From: Lepas anatifera
Lineage: Eukaryota; Arthropoda; Thecostraca; Lepadidae
DNA length: 64,000 nucleotides
Reading direction: 5' to 3'
Assembly (NCBI GenBank): GCA_034440635.1
Contig: JAOTON010001136.1
Location: forward strand, 1,426,501 to 1,490,500
Below are positions 12,001 through 27,000 of the stretch, in pieces. Within the stretch, counting starts at the first letter, position 1; each line of letters opens with the position of its first letter. Both the position numbers and the translations under genes were made by a program. Below the pieces are notes generated by a model. It saw only the letters and a list, made by a program, of their open reading frames with translations. It was not told the origin of the DNA and made no database searches.

Positions 12001-15000
12001 CACATCATCAACGGCACCAGTCAGGGACATTGGTGAGGCAGGGCAAGCCCCAATGGAGTCAACATGAGCAGCCATGCCAGGCGGCGGCAGGTGGAGGGGC
12101 GGGAGAGTAACCTCCCGCACATCAGGTGGTAACTGGTTTGAATGCAGGGATGAACCCCGCATAAGCTGCTCACCATTGGGTGACCTATTCAATTGAGTAA
12201 CTATGGAGGGCCCCACTCCAGCAGAAGCTGTCCCTGCACTAGGCACAGGGCAGTCACCCATAGCAAGGGTCTCCTCCTCAGAGGGACCAGAGGCAGCCGC
12301 CACAGACGAGGGCTTGGTCACAGCTTTTCTGTCTAAAGGCACAAAGTTTCCCGAAACCGACGTTTGTTTTCGAGGAGGCCCAAACTGTCGAGTATGCTTG
12401 GCGACGGTTGTTTACGTCGCTTATTCGGCGATCATTAAAGGCAACGTAGACCACTCAACTTTACAGACGGACCCCATAATATTTGCTGGTCGAACTGGAG
12501 CTTTTGTGTCAATGAAAGGTTTAACTGCTTTGAAGGAAAACACCATGACCCAAGACAGTATCAAATCTCAATTTTGTGAGGCAGCCTTGTCGGCTAACCC
12601 TTGAATTCTGTTTATTCTGGATGAAACCCGGTGTTAACGTTTTTATTGTTGTATCTTGCGTTATCTTAATTGTTATCAGTAATCACCAGTGTCACTGGTT
12701 TCGCAACTTCATGTTGAGCACCACCATGTAATTGCAGGTTCATGCATTTAGGTACTACATCCATATCATAAGAGGAACCACAATTCTCAACCATTGCACT
12801 AGTTGAGCAGGCCGGGCTTCTTAGAGGACTGGGCGGTGACTGGTCGCGATTGTGATGTTAAGCCGGGCAGGGACCGGATACACGTTCTCTGCACGAGTTT
12901 AGGGGTTTAAGGACGGAGCATGATGTATGGCGCCACCGGGCCCGGATTCCACTGCCAGAGAAAGTGACAAACATTTGCACGACCATTGCCATCAGCAGGT
13001 GATGGTAATAAACAGGGGTGTGGATTTATATTTCTGTGGGGGTTTCCGGGCACCCCGGAAAAATGAATTATTGTTAGAAATTCCTTTGAATTTAATTTTT
13101 ACGATTTGCAGGATTTAAGCTGGTTTTATTTACTTCAATAGGCCTGTGCGAGACCCAAAACATATATAATGTCGTGCTTTCTATTTTTGTACGATGGTTA
13201 TTGAATTTTTTTCTTCAAATTTGGGCACCCCAATGATTTTCGGAAATCCACGCCCCTGGCAATGAAGCAGGCTCTGCTTAGTTGGTGCAGTAGGAGGCAT
13301 CTCCGTGCTTTGTGACGTAAAAGGGAATGTCGCACCCTCATAATGGGATTTGAACCGAGATAGCCATGTGTTAGAGCATGTCCAGAAACCACTGGATCGA
13401 AATTTTATTTTCCCCAGAGCTTACCGTTTGCGGAAAAATGTAAAATTCGCCACCTACCAACCCCCTCCCACCCTGGTGGTCGCATGGTATGAACTTGGGA
13501 ACGTGACATAATGCCCGGGCCTGCAGCGCGGGCAAATATTTCTGGCTTGGACCTCTTGAAAACTTCGCGCTAAATGTGCTTTGGTACTGGTGACTTTAAG
13601 TGCGTGTTACTTTCTTCAATGACTTGAACTTGATTGAAAGCAGTGGCGGCGCTTCCATAGAGGCACATTAGGCACTGCTTAACCACTGTTAAATGTCGAA
13701 GCAGGTATGTATTTTATGTGGAATAAATATAATTAGACTCGATGTTATAGTTACAGAGAATATTCCTTTTACGGAGCACTGGGTCAAAGAAGCCAATGAT
13801 TTGCATATGACAGACAGACAGACAGACAGACGTGTATTTTCATATTTGACACTTAAACACATAAGACATGGTTCGCGATTGGCGCAAAAGCACGAATGCT
13901 TAAACAAGGCGCCGCTCGCACGGTTTGGTTCCTGACATGCCGCACCACCACGGAGGGAACCACCCAGTGCCGCCACTCAAAGTACATAAGCCGCCGAGTG
14001 CCGACCACGCAGCGCCACCTCTGCCCGGCCCGGGCTGGTCAGAAGCAGTTAATCGAAGCGTTTTGTTTTATGAATATATTTGAATATGATTGGGGTTACT
14101 TTGCTAGAGTTTGACTTATTTAATAAAGAACCATGAAGAATGATGTTTAGTTTTGATTGTTATCTCAATCTGACAATTGTTATCTATATCTGACAATCCA
14201 CGCTGGCAGCTCTTATCGTCAGCAAATGTGAGATTAGGCACTTCGCGATTTCGCTGAATTGCCTAACCTCGTGGCAAATCTAAAGTGTGCTTTTTGATTG
14301 ACATCTCTAATACCTCATTCATTCGGACGCAAGTACTGGCTCGTTGACGTGAACGAGTGAAAAGCCCTCTTTTGTGGACCTTGTTCGAATAAATCTGAAT
14401 CTGAATCTGAATCGTTAAATCAGCGAACGAGGCATGCCTAGCACGGGCGATACCGCGTCTTAGGACCTTGATTACAGCGGATTCACGTATTGACATTATT
14501 GTATTCGCGGATTTCTAGCGTTCCGTAGTGCGGGACAGTTGTTTAGAAACTATTAGCAAGATATTTAATTTGTGAAACCCTTATTAAGGACGGGAGTCAT
14601 GGCACAAAATCTGGTGGATGAAATTTAAAAAAATCCGTGAACAAATCGATCGTACCACGAAAAATTGGACGTCATAAAAATGAAGTGCCGAAGCCGTCCT
14701 TGAAATGGGAAGCTCTCGTGAGTACCTTGTCCTTCCCGGCTTACTTACCTACCTACCTTTCCTTCTTGAATCTTGCGTTGTACCTTTATATACTGCCGTA
14801 TGACCGTTTCCACGATGGACCGACACATGTTTTTATTTGTTGAATTTTCATAATATTAAAAATGTAAACATAAATTTCTTTTGGCTCGTCGACTTGAGCT
14901 TGTCCTCCTCTCCAGCCGACCTGGATCCGCCTGTGTCCACTATAAGGTAAAAAGCCTGGGCGACGTACTTTCCTCTAAGCCCATCGTGCCTATGCTGTAT

Positions 15001-18000
15001 AATGTTCAAGCGCCAGCACTGATTGAAAGGTGAACAGTTTGAAAGGTGAACTATTTTATAAAGAAAGATAGCCGAAGTCGAAAAGTGTTGTTTTGATTCC
15101 TAATAATAGCCTATCGTGGCTAAACACACTTCATTTCTATTCATATTTATTTATTGTTCATATCATAGTGGCACAATCTGGTACAAAGTATTACCAAAAT
15201 TTGACGTCACGCGATTTGGAGACTTTCTTGCCTCTAACAGAGGTAAAGTCAGTGAAAAGAATTACTAGCCATTTTTCAGCAGAAATAAGGCCATATTCTT
15301 CATATTATAAAAATTCCCTAAACCACTCAGTCTGGAATTGCTTCAAGATAGCACATTCCCTTTAAGAGTCGAATTGATAGTAGTTGTGAGATGCATTCTG
15401 CTATCATTTCAGCTCATTTGTGTTATTTGAAAGACAACTGAAACGACTCCGAAGGTTCCATCACCGAATGCATATGCTACAATAGTTGCTCTGTAAATCA
15501 TTGTGCTGGAATGTCATGGCGCGGTCGCGTGCAGTGAACTAGGGAGAAAGCTGATTCACCTGACTTGCGTGATGATGGCTGTGCTCGACGCGCCAGTTAG
15601 GTGTGCTCCCGGTAGTAAACCTAACCAGTCAGAGTCGTTCGACCGAGTCGAATCTCATTTAGCTCGTGTAACCTGGATCCTACCCACATGTCCGACCCAG
15701 TGCCCGCATTGTCTTCGTTTTCTGCAGATCTGAGAACGAATGCTCTAGATGCAGACTATTATCAGTATAATGAATTCCGTATTATCAGTATAATTAATTA
15801 ATGAATATTTACAACCTGCCTAGGAGAAGTCTCTAAACATGTGTGAAATTGTCCGTGGGGCTTGGGCAGTGGCGGATACAAGGGGGGCTATGGGTGCTCA
15901 AGCCCCCCTCCTCCGAAATGTCAGAATGCCTATTGTAACTGCATAGCCGGAGGCTGTTCTCAGGCTGTGACGAGGGAGGCTCGAGCTCCCTAGCGTCCCG
16001 AAATGAAGTCCTGGGTCTACCGCGGGGTTTTGGCATTTTCTTGAGACATTTTCTTCATGCGCTGGAAGAAATGAAAACCGATTTTCATGCAAAAAAATGC
16101 TTACTTGAGCTTGCGTGTTTTAGCATTTTTCAAAGCATGTTTTAACATTCTGGTTCCATATAACCAGAATGGTTGACCCACCCCTAAACCCAAATCCCAA
16201 AACATATTCCTCGACTTTAAGATATTGTGGGTCCCTTAGTAGGTAAATCAATCATGTATCGCCATTCGCGTGTGGAATCGTTTAGAGCCTGAGCGTCACT
16301 TCAGTTGAGGTTATTCCATTTGCCTACCGAAGGGCCTGTGTTCTTTCTTATTGGAAAGTCAGCATGAACCGCCCACACATGGTGAAATCCTCGACCGGTC
16401 GTCATTTTTCCGGCCTGACTTTTGTTGGTGTGCTTGCAGGCGGCGCAGAAGACGGTGCAGAAGCCGGGCGGTACTGCGGCGGGCCATGGGGGCACTGGCA
16501 GCCAGCGGTCGTCCACCGGGCTCACACCCGAAGGTGAGTCCCCTGCGCCCTGCCGAGTCCCAGACAACGCTGCAGCCAATCATCCTCTGTGACAGCACCC
16601 CGCTAACTTTGTTATATGTCAGTTGCACTCAAAGCTTTAGGGCATCAGCGGCTGTTTTCGAATTCCACGCGTGGCATGTGTTGTATATTCTATGAAAACG
16701 TATCAATTTCTGGGGTAACCTCAGTAACCCTTTAGACTGCCTCTATTTATCGCATCAAGGTTGCAACACATTAAAATGTAGGCCTCCAATTATGCTGTTC
16801 ATGAGCTTTGCATTTTGTAGCCTCATCGTCGTGAAACTGAAGCCAATGGTTCAGGTGCCTTCGTTCGGCGTTTCTCGTTAGAAGCAAAACGAGAAAGTCT
16901 CCCATGGCTTTGTGTGCGCGTTATTTGGAGAAGCTAAGAAGCTGCAAAGTGTACAAGCACTCTCAAAGCTTCACTTTGCTGGTGCTTCAGGTAATCTGAT
17001 TCGTTGATATGCGGTATTGTAAAATTCTCTAGATTGAGATCTATGGTACTTGTTCATCCGATAATGGTACTCCGATGAAGTTGGCACTCATATTTAATCG
17101 TATGCTCCTGAGATGTTTCCCGGATATACCGTAATTTGTGGCATTCGATGGAAATTTTTTATAATCTAATATTTTTTAGATGGCCTTACCGTGTGATGAA
17201 AATGGGGTTTTAAGTGCAGAATTGGGGTTACAAACACCAAAGGCGGACCCACGATTTCCGATCGGGCGGCGGGGGGTACACCTGGTCGGGAGTGCCACTT
17301 TTGAGCGGAAAAACCTATCAGATGGGCGCGAAATCATATTGCAGGAGCGTGGATACTCTTTTTTTTGGGGAGGGGAATTGAAAAGTGACATTTCAGGGGG
17401 ATGCACCGTGACCATTACAGTGGGCGCCGAGGGCCAATCTAGGGGAGTGCCCCCACTTGCCCTCCCCTGTACATTTATTGTTCTACAGTGCTCGGTGCCG
17501 CTGTCAAAATTTTTAAACCGCTATCGCAACTTCCGCTACTTTGATATCTGCAATTGTCACCGCTACCAGCGCTACTTTTTTCAAAATCGCGAAACTGCTG
17601 CCCGAGACTGTGACACTTCGTCGCCGGTACTTGTTATTATGAACCACAACTTACCTGCTAATGACATATTTTCACCTGTAATGTGTATCGAGTTCTTCAA
17701 ACTTCTGTTTATGTGAATATTGTAAGCCAAGTTACCAATGGTATTGTAAGATATGCAAAAAAACACACACACACGCACACAAAGAAAGGTATTGGCTCAA
17801 TCTCTTTTGTTTTTCTAACCTAACGGATAGACCTTTCTCTTCATCTCCATCTCTTGATTTGTTGGGTTGTGTCCCCTTAGTCTGTCTGTAGGGATAGTGG
17901 TTTTTATTTGTTTAGTCCGGGACCTGCATTCCGCTACTTTTTGATGAAAGAAAATGCTACCACTAACTCTGCCACCATTTAGAGTTTGCAAGTAGCGGAC

Positions 18001-21000
18001 TAATGTGCAAAGCACTCGGCTTTGTTCTTCTTATGATAAGGCAATGTCCAAAGATAGTATGATGATGATCCGAATGCTACCATGCCGGGCACGCCGGGAA
18101 CACGTTGCCTCACGCTCTGCAGAACATCACTATTGGGGAAAATAATTGGCCTCAAAGGTGAAAGCAGTCCAGCTTAGCCCCATTACGGCTCCATTCGATA
18201 GTATATCAATCATAACTTTCACCTTCTGATGTTGTTTATCGTTAAGTACAGCATTTTCACCAGTGAACGCGTTCATTAGTTTTGCGTTTTAAGGCGGTGG
18301 TATATTTATGAGTAGGTACGCACAGCTTATTTACGTTCAAACTTTTTGGAAGTCAATACGTTCAAAGTTTTTGGAACCCTCGCTCCAGTGCGGGGGAGGT
18401 TATGTTGGAGCCTCCCTTTGACTTCATACTCGGCAGTCAGGAAACGACGGCGTAGGCACCGTCGAATTTGACACGCTTTATTCCTGATGATTTGCGCCAC
18501 TCAGTTTTGGGTTATCTCAGGTGTCAGGCCAAAAGGCCAGATGAAGTGACCCCATGTAAAAAATATTCTCAATTAGCTGCAAAGAGAACAAGTGGAATCT
18601 GCTGATTTGAAATAAATATCACGCCTGGGGTCAGTGGTAGACGCAGGAGCGTCGTTTGGGGGGGGTGAGCAACTCGGGAGAAAGCTGGAAAACATAGTGT
18701 TTTTTTCTTTTCTTTTTTTTAGAAAATCGGTCACAATTTCGCCATTTGGTGGCGGAGCATGGCCTCTTGGCCCCTTTTGCATCCGCCAGTGTATCACATA
18801 ATAAGCCCACGGAGTAACATTTTTACAATCGATGACCAAGGGCCAGGTACGGATCACGACCTCTCCGTCGCAAATGCATGGAAATTGCCGAAAGTGGCTC
18901 TGTTCATGTTGATCTGGCTCAGAATGTCTTCTTTTTCTTCTTCTTCTTCTCAAAGTTGTGGTATTTTGAGCACTCTAAAGGGCCTATTTGAACTTTTAAA
19001 CCTGCGACTTCTGAGACGCCGTCTGGAGCAGACCCCGTTCAAGTTGTTTGGCAGCATTACTTCATCATGGCTGGAGAGGCAACACAGTTACTATGCAGGG
19101 CACTGGAGAAATTGCACTTTTTCGAAGCTCTAAATAGCCTATTTTAGAACTGTATCAACAGAACTTATATGGTTGAACAGAAAGCTAAAAGATTTTTATT
19201 TGTGAAACCATCAGACGTTTTGCAAAAACTCCAGTAAAGAATATTATTTTTACAAATTTTCCAGAGCGTGTCAAAATAAGGACAGGTGCAGCACTAACAG
19301 CTGTTTGCAGTAAGACTAATCTCGATTTTGATTGGCTGTTGATTTCTGACCTTTGATTGGCTGTTGGTGGTACCTGCAGCAGAAGACAATAAACACCGGT
19401 GATCTCTTCAGCGAAGGTAAATTTATTTCTCTCGGCTATTAAGTAGGCCTGAGTTGATCAAATAAATGCATGCCCTTTCAACAAATTCTTTGAAGTGTTA
19501 TAATTTTTTCATTAGATTTACGTAAAATACGCTGCTCGCCGTTGAGATCAAGGTTACTCTCAAATGGGTGAAACAAGTTGATTTCGATTTATACTAGATT
19601 GGTGCCAAATACGCCCAAACTTGGTATATTCCAGCTGATCCTTCCAAAAACTTAGTAGAATCTCCTATAAGTTAGTAGGAAAGGGCGGTGACGTCATCAT
19701 GGGAGGACTATATTTAGTAGGAAACTTGGTTGTACCCGTAGTTAAAGTACCCTGGTCTGGAGCTACTTAAGTAGGTTTTAGACTCGTCGTAATATCTTAG
19801 CGAAGAATGGTGACAGAGCTTTTATTCGGATATCCTTGCGTTCGTACTGTCATTGCTAGTCCACTGATGTGCATAATTACCATGTTAGATCAGAAAGTGA
19901 TCTCAACCTGACCTTGGGTCTCGTATTTATCCTTTTGACTGATTATGGTAATATACATCATTCGATTTGTCATAACGAGAGGAATCTTATGATGTATAAA
20001 ACTTGTCTCTAACTCCATCCAGTCAGGAGCTAGAGTAAAAAGACTGACCATTACCTATCACGTGGCGTAACCAGGTATGACCTAAATTTTGACCTGAGCC
20101 AAAAAATGGCGGATATTATTGGTGATCGTTCCTCATTATCTGTATACTGCCGTCTCGCAGTATTAAATTTATTTTCGTTATCTTGCATCGGAGCCGAGTG
20201 CATGGGCATTGGTTTATAACGTCCTTCCACGCCCCCCCCACCCGCACTGGGGTGAAGGTGGGTCGGTGGCTCAGAGCCGCATGTCCTGGGCTCAAAGCGT
20301 GGCGGAGCCTCTAAATAAGTTGATTTGATCCCCCAAATCCCTCCCAACAGGGTGAGAGCGACGCCATATAACTTTAGCCGTTGGTGCGTCGTTAAACCCC
20401 AACAATTATTTGATAGGAGGCCCACTGGGGCAGGGGATAATGACACACCGGCTCCTAACGGTATGGGGTCGCCAACTCGCACCATGTTGGAATGGATTTT
20501 AGGGATCCGACCACGCATGTTCAGGGAGCCTGCTGATACTGAGACAGAATTAAAAATGTGACTTAGCAGATCTTTCTTACATGTTGACGGATTAAATGTT
20601 TGTCTTTTCCCTCGGAGTGATCCGTAGTCTTGGATGCGTGGCTGCTTTTTGGAAAAGGAAAATTATATGCTATCGAAACCACAGCTAAGATAGGGACAGT
20701 CATTTCGATGTTGAATGCTGGAAAGCTATAGTAGTAATAACATACCATTAGATACGGATAAGTACCGGATTGTTTTCATTTTGATGGAAGTTCTTTCAGA
20801 AATTCAACGCCCCAGAGGGATTCAATAATCGATCCCGCTTGGTCGGATGTGCTGGAAATTCACCGCGCTGTGCGTCAGCACCCGGAGAAATGGTGAGCAC
20901 GAGACTGCTCTTTCAGTAGCGTGTCAAACATCTGGTATTGAGCGCTGCTGTTATGCCCACCACTTTCTTAGATGCCACTAACGGGTGAGCGTGAAGAGGC

Positions 21001-24000
21001 GCCTCTCCGCTAATGCACCGTTATGGCCGGCTATTTTTCGGCATCTGCCGGCTTCTTGCGTCGCTCTTCCCTGTTGCAACTGCATGCCATCTGCTGCGGA
21101 TGCGTCTGCCGAGAGATGCCTGTCATGCCGCTGATTCGTGAGGCTCGGATCATGCCGGTTGTTTTTGGAACGATGGAGAGCACACCGCTTTCTCTTAGAA
21201 CTGAACAGGTAGTGTTGAGCTTTGGACGCCACTACTTGGGGCCGGGATAATCCTGTCGGCATCCAGTTGCATGTGTCAAAAATGTATCTCAACAAACAGG
21301 AAAAACATCAAAGTTGGTACAAGCTGAAGTGAGCCCCAGTCCAAGGAGTTTTCGTTTGAGAGCTGTAGTTTTCTGTCGGTGGGAAATAAAAAAATAATAT
21401 CCCTCCCTTCGTCACTTTCTGACCCATGGGTAAAAACTATCAATCTGGAATCCGGAAAAGAAACCCGAAAATATATGCATAATATGGTTGGTTTCAGTGG
21501 GGCTGCTATCACCCTTCTCAGGTATAAAAACGGGTCTTTTGAGTCGCTGATATGGTCAGCATTACAAATTTGATTTACACATGTGATGTACCAGCTGATA
21601 TGTGAAAGTGTATTCAAACCATGACGAAGTACTTTCATCGTCTGATTGGTTTAACTTATGTTGTTACAAACGCCTGATATATTTTGACAGGAATTATTGT
21701 GAAGATAAGTCAGGGGCGGATCCAGAAATTACTCCGGGAAGGGGGCAAACTCTGACTGGGGGCCGGCTTTCTCGAAAGGGGCCCAGAATAGCTTTGGGGG
21801 CCCGATTGTGCAATTTATAACTTTTGATAAAAAAAAAATAAACATCTGTCGGTGAGCAAAAATGCTTTAACACCGTTTTGGGGGAAATCCGAAAACTCTA
21901 AACGCCCACAAAACTATGAACTGGCCCTAAAATCCCTGAGGTCTGTTCAACATTTGATTGGATCTCCACAAATCCAGGGACTGACCAAATTTCGTCTAGA
22001 ATCACTGATCGGCACCATCTCAGATCGCATGTAATATTCTGAGGCTTGCTTAAATGAAGAGTTTAGGATGTTATGCCTACTATTCCCAAGCAGGGACGGA
22101 TGTAGCCACAGAGGGCCAAGACCAAGGGAGTCCCGCAAGCAAGGCAGGGGGCCTGACTGTAGCCACACTATGTCTGAGATCATCGTGAGGGGCCCGGTCG
22201 CGGACGCAAAGGTTCCAAGTGAACCACAGGGACCCCGGAAGCATTTCAGGAGGCCCGGATGGCCAAAGAAGATTCGGGTGAACCGCACGGGGCCCGGCTA
22301 GGGTCACAGGGCCCGGGTGGACTACAGGGGAATTCTCTGCAACGGCTGAGAACATGGGCTCGGCTTCGACAGCAGTGGGCCCAGGATAGTTCTGAGTGGC
22401 ACGGTCGCAGTCTCAGCGATTTCAAGTGGACCGTAAGGGTCCCGGAAGCGTGTCAGGGTGCCCGGATGGCCACAGGAGGCCCGGGTGAACCGCAGGGGTC
22501 CGGATGCAGTCACAGGGGCCCGGCTAGAATACTGGGGACCTACAACGGCTGAGAATAGGGGCCCAGCTTGGGCAGCAGTGGGCCCCGATACGATTATTAG
22601 GGGCCCGGTCGCGGGGCTCGTGGGCTCTCAGAGACAGGGGCCCGAGAGCAACTCTGGTGACCAATGGAGCCAAATTCTTGTGGACTCCTAGAACAGCTCT
22701 TGGGGCCCGAGGCCTACTCTGGGGGCCTCGGAGATTAATTTCAGGGACCCCCGGGTACATTAGATAGGGCCCCTAGACGTATGTACCTTCGGGTGATACT
22801 TGGAAGGCAACCTGCGGGGCCGGGGACAGCCACAGTCGCCAGACCGCCCTGCGGGGGGGGCCCGACGGCTGCGAACGGGAGGCGTGTCTTTCCAGTGCTT
22901 AAGGTCGGTCCAAGGGGGGGGGGTGATCGCTCCCTCGTCCCTCCCCCTTGGGTCCGCCCCCTGAGAAAAGTAATGAAGGCTTAAGCAATGCTTAATTGAA
23001 TAAGCCTGTGCGTGCTCCAATTCGGTCCTCAGAGCTCTCTGGGTCTTTCGCACGAGCGAGAAATGTCTGCCATTTTGTATAAGTTGCGGGAGACTCATCG
23101 ATTGAAGTGAATACCGGTAACTTTTCACCTCAATCACGTTATCTCATCTAGAAAATAAGAGAACCGCTAGTGTAAACAATTATTTTAGAATTTCGGAGTC
23201 GTTATAGTCCAGGAGTGTCGCACTTTCGATTCTGCGCGATAATTCCAACTCCAAGAGCTATCTTGAACGTGTTTTTTTATTCTCGTGACTGTTCCCTATT
23301 CTCGTGATATGGTGACGCGTCATACCCTGCCTTTGTTCGGACACGTGCTCTAAAGGGATCGTGTTGACTTTGATCTCGATGTTCCCTGCCAGTCTATCAG
23401 CATATAACAATGCTAGTCATTTGAGCTTCTGACAAGGATCATGTTGACGGAGCCAAGGGGGCCAGGGTACACTGTTACCCGTTCCCTAAACCAGTAAGAA
23501 ATGATGTATGTGCGTTGCGCCTCTGGCAACGAGGTGCGCGGTTAAGAGCGTCTCCCCATCGCGCCGGTAAGGATCCTCCTGAGCGTCTCTTGGCCCACCT
23601 CTCCCGACTGATTGGACCGGGGATGGTACTCCACTGCAAGATGATAGCATCTCACGCGTGTCAATTCCTGCTGTGTGACGTGGGCGGTACAGAGCAGGTT
23701 GTACGGTCTCTTGTATACTGTTCGGCTGTGCATACACCTCCAGTCCCGACGCGTGCTGGTCTGGACTGTGTCGTTGTCCGGCGGCCCCCGCTGCAGACCC
23801 CTCCCCCTGTGACCGGCGCGTGCGTCTCGTCACGCGCCGCGTGTGCCGCAGGACAGGGCCAGCACAGCAATGTTACTGCACCCTCACGCCTCGGTGCTAA
23901 TACCCTGCCTGCTCGCACGGCGGAGCCGATATGAAAAAAATTGGTTGATGCCTTTTAGAGTCTTGGGGAGGCATGGTCGCGAAAGTGGAGAGGAGGTTAA

Positions 24001-27000
24001 GGTGCTCTCCATATTTTGAAACGAGGGGACGTCCCTCCCGCCACTTTAAAACGCTCGATCTAGTTGTTGTTATGTATTTCCTCTTTGCTGGTGAGGACCT
24101 TCTTGTTCTCCGTTTTGGCGTTGGTTTTCTACCTCGTTAATGAACCCGGGACAGATAAGCTCTGGCTCCTAATCCCACCTGGCCCCCGGTCTTTGCCAGG
24201 TTGCAGCCTACACCTCTCCTCCCAACCCCTCCCCACTCCCTGACCTTAGTGAAAGGTCCCTGACAACGCCCCTGGGCGGGGAACCTCTTGTAAGAGTGTC
24301 AGAGGAGTGAATTAATGTGTGTTTCCATAATATTTTTGTCGTTTCATTGTTTTTGTAAAAATACGCCGCGGCTTCATTCGCAGCGACTATTTCCTTGTCC
24401 TTTTGATGGAGGTGGAATCATGCGTTTAGTTCTAAAATATTCTTGATGTTCTTTACGTGAGGGTCGAGTATGTCCTCTCTCATGCAGCTTTCTATTGCTG
24501 ACAATGGGCTTATATGGCGCATTGTACCGCCGAGTCGGCAGAATGCGCGCGGGCTGCGGCGTACTTTGTTCGGCAGACGGCGCGGCGCGCAGTGAGACCC
24601 GACTGCCATAGCGAGACCATTGCCTACATGTTTTGCGTTGCCCACTTTCTCAACGTGATCAAAACCGCATTGAGGAGGCTCAGGATTGTCGGTAGGAAAC
24701 GCGTTGATGATGGTCTGGCGTGCAGGATCCAGTTGGGTAGCCTTGCACGATAACTGCAGTGCATCCGCTCCCAACTGTACCGAGAAATGGAGCAGCCGCA
24801 CAGTCGGTCGCAAAAACCTGCCAGTGAAATCCCCAAATTGGATCGTTTTGTTCCCTTTCTTAATGAAAATAATCGAGTGCGTTTCATATCATTAAATTTG
24901 CATGAAAGATTGCTTAATTGCCACGTCGAAGTTTGCTCAGGGCACACGTAAGTGTGGACGGAGGCATTGGTTCGTGGAGAGTCAATATATAAGATAAAGT
25001 GCACCCATGGACCCATCCGCGCTTATGTTTCAACCCTTGCCTTTCCTATCAAAGCTTTAGGTTTAGCGATAAGGTTTCTCATGTATGAGAGAGGCAACTC
25101 ACTCCCCCCTTCTGTCGCCCCACCGCCTTTGCTTGCGTTTTAGGATAGAACGTTATGCAGAACGATTTGGTGTGTTGTGATTAGCCAAAGAAATACTATG
25201 TGGTGCAGCCTGGCTAGAGCTATTAAAGGTGCGCTGGTGCTGAGAAATTATGCTGTGGTGACCTAGCGCCCCTTGAAATGGTCACAGCTCCCCTTGATAG
25301 GTTGATGTCGCTCCCCCCCCGATGCGAGTATCGGCGCCCCTACGATGGATTTGACGCCCATCTGATAGGCTTTGGTCCGCTCCCAACCACCAATATGGAG
25401 TCGCCTTTACTGTGACGTCAAGCTGGCGCTGAAAATTTCCTTTGCCCAAAATGTTAGAATCGATAAAATTAAAACGTCTTGCACAGGTGAAGTATGCCTT
25501 AGAAGGTTTAAAGAGAATGCGGCACCTTGGTGCAATTCTAGATTGATGGTATTAGGGGCAATTGATATTGAAAATAGCAGTGGCGGCGCTTCCATAGAGG
25601 CACATTAGATACTGCCTAGCTACTTTTGAATGTCGAAGTAGATATTTATTTTACGTGAAATAAATATACTTTGACTCGATGTTAAAGTTACAGAGAATAT
25701 TCCTTTTTCGGAGCACTGGGTCGAAGAGCCGATGATTTGCATCTCTGACACCTCCCCTGTGACCGGCGCGTGCGTCTCGTCATGCGCCGCGTGTACCGCA
25801 GGACAGACTACGATGGATTTGACGCCCATCTGATAGGCTTTGGCCCGCTCCCAACCACCCATATGGAGTCGCCTTTACTGTGACGTCAAGCTGGCGCTGA
25901 AAATTTCCTTTGCCCAAAATTATGTTAGAATCGATAAAATTAAAACGTCTTGCACAGGTTAAGTATTCCTTAGAAGGTTTAAAGAGAATGCGGCACCTTG
26001 GTGCAATTCTAGATTGATGGTATTAGGGGCAATTGATATTGAAAATAGCAGTGGCGGCGCTTCCATAGAGGCACATTAGGTACTGCCTAGGTACTTTTGA
26101 ATGTCGAAGTAGATATTTATTTTACGTGAAATAAATATACTTTGACTCGATGTTAAAGTTACACAGAATATTCCTTTTTCGGAGCACTGGGTCAAAGAGC
26201 CGATGATTTGCATCTCTGACAATCCACGCTCGCAGCTCTTACCGTCAGCAAATGCGAGATTAGGCACCTAGCGATTGCGCTGAATCTGCCTAACCCCTTG
26301 AAAAATCAAACTTGTGCTTTCTGATTGACATCTCTAATACATCATTCATTCAGACGCGAGTACTGGCTCGTTAAATCAGCAAATTAGGCATGCCTAGCAC
26401 GTGTGATGCCGCGTCTTTGGACCTTGATTACAGCGGATTCATTTATTGACATTCTTGTATTCGCGGATTTCTAGCCTTCTCTAGTGCAGGTCAGGTGTTT
26501 GGCAACTATAAGCAAGATATTTAAGTTATGAAACCCTTATGAAGGACGGAAGTGATGACACAAAATCTGGTGGATGAAATTATAAAAAAAATCCGTGGAC
26601 AAATCGATCGTACCGCGAGATAAAAAATAAGTATAAATAAAAAATAAGTATAATAAAAACGTCATAAAAAATTAAGTGCTGAAGCTGTCCTTGAAATGGG
26701 AAGCTCTCGTGAGTACCTCGTCCTTCCGGGCTTACTTACCTACCTACCTATCCTTTTTGAATCTTGCCTTGTACCTTCATATGCTGCCGCATAACCGTTT
26801 CCTCGATACACCGACAAATGTTTTGTATACATTTTGTGAATTTTTATATGCCTAAACATTTGAACATAAATATTATTTTTGCTCATCTACTTGAGCTTGC
26901 CTCCTTCTCCAGCCGACCTGCCGGATCCGCCCATGTCCAATATCAGGTAAACAGCTTGGGAGACGTCCTTACCTCTAAGCCAATCTTGTCTTGGCTGTCA

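Larger units (their letters stand above)
6045..16439 (+). other. Intron 1
   Basis: The intron is 10,395 bp, with donor CCG|GTGAGA and acceptor TGCTTGCAG|GCG, phase 0. It contains a short CpG-rich block at 7970-8350, a decayed minus-strand LINE (8.6-11.8 kb), and hAT-like elements at 13013-13258 and 13641-15021. A repeat at 15867 is shared with 36.8 kb. I recognise nothing in 6120-7960 or 15030-15860; the short open frames there have no domain signature. Confidence 0.65.

Noticed and set aside
23790..23862. Exon-like segment after CTGCAG
   Set aside because: It has no GT donor at its end, and a copy of it is the filler of an unrelated duplication junction, so it behaves as mobile or copied DNA rather than an exon.
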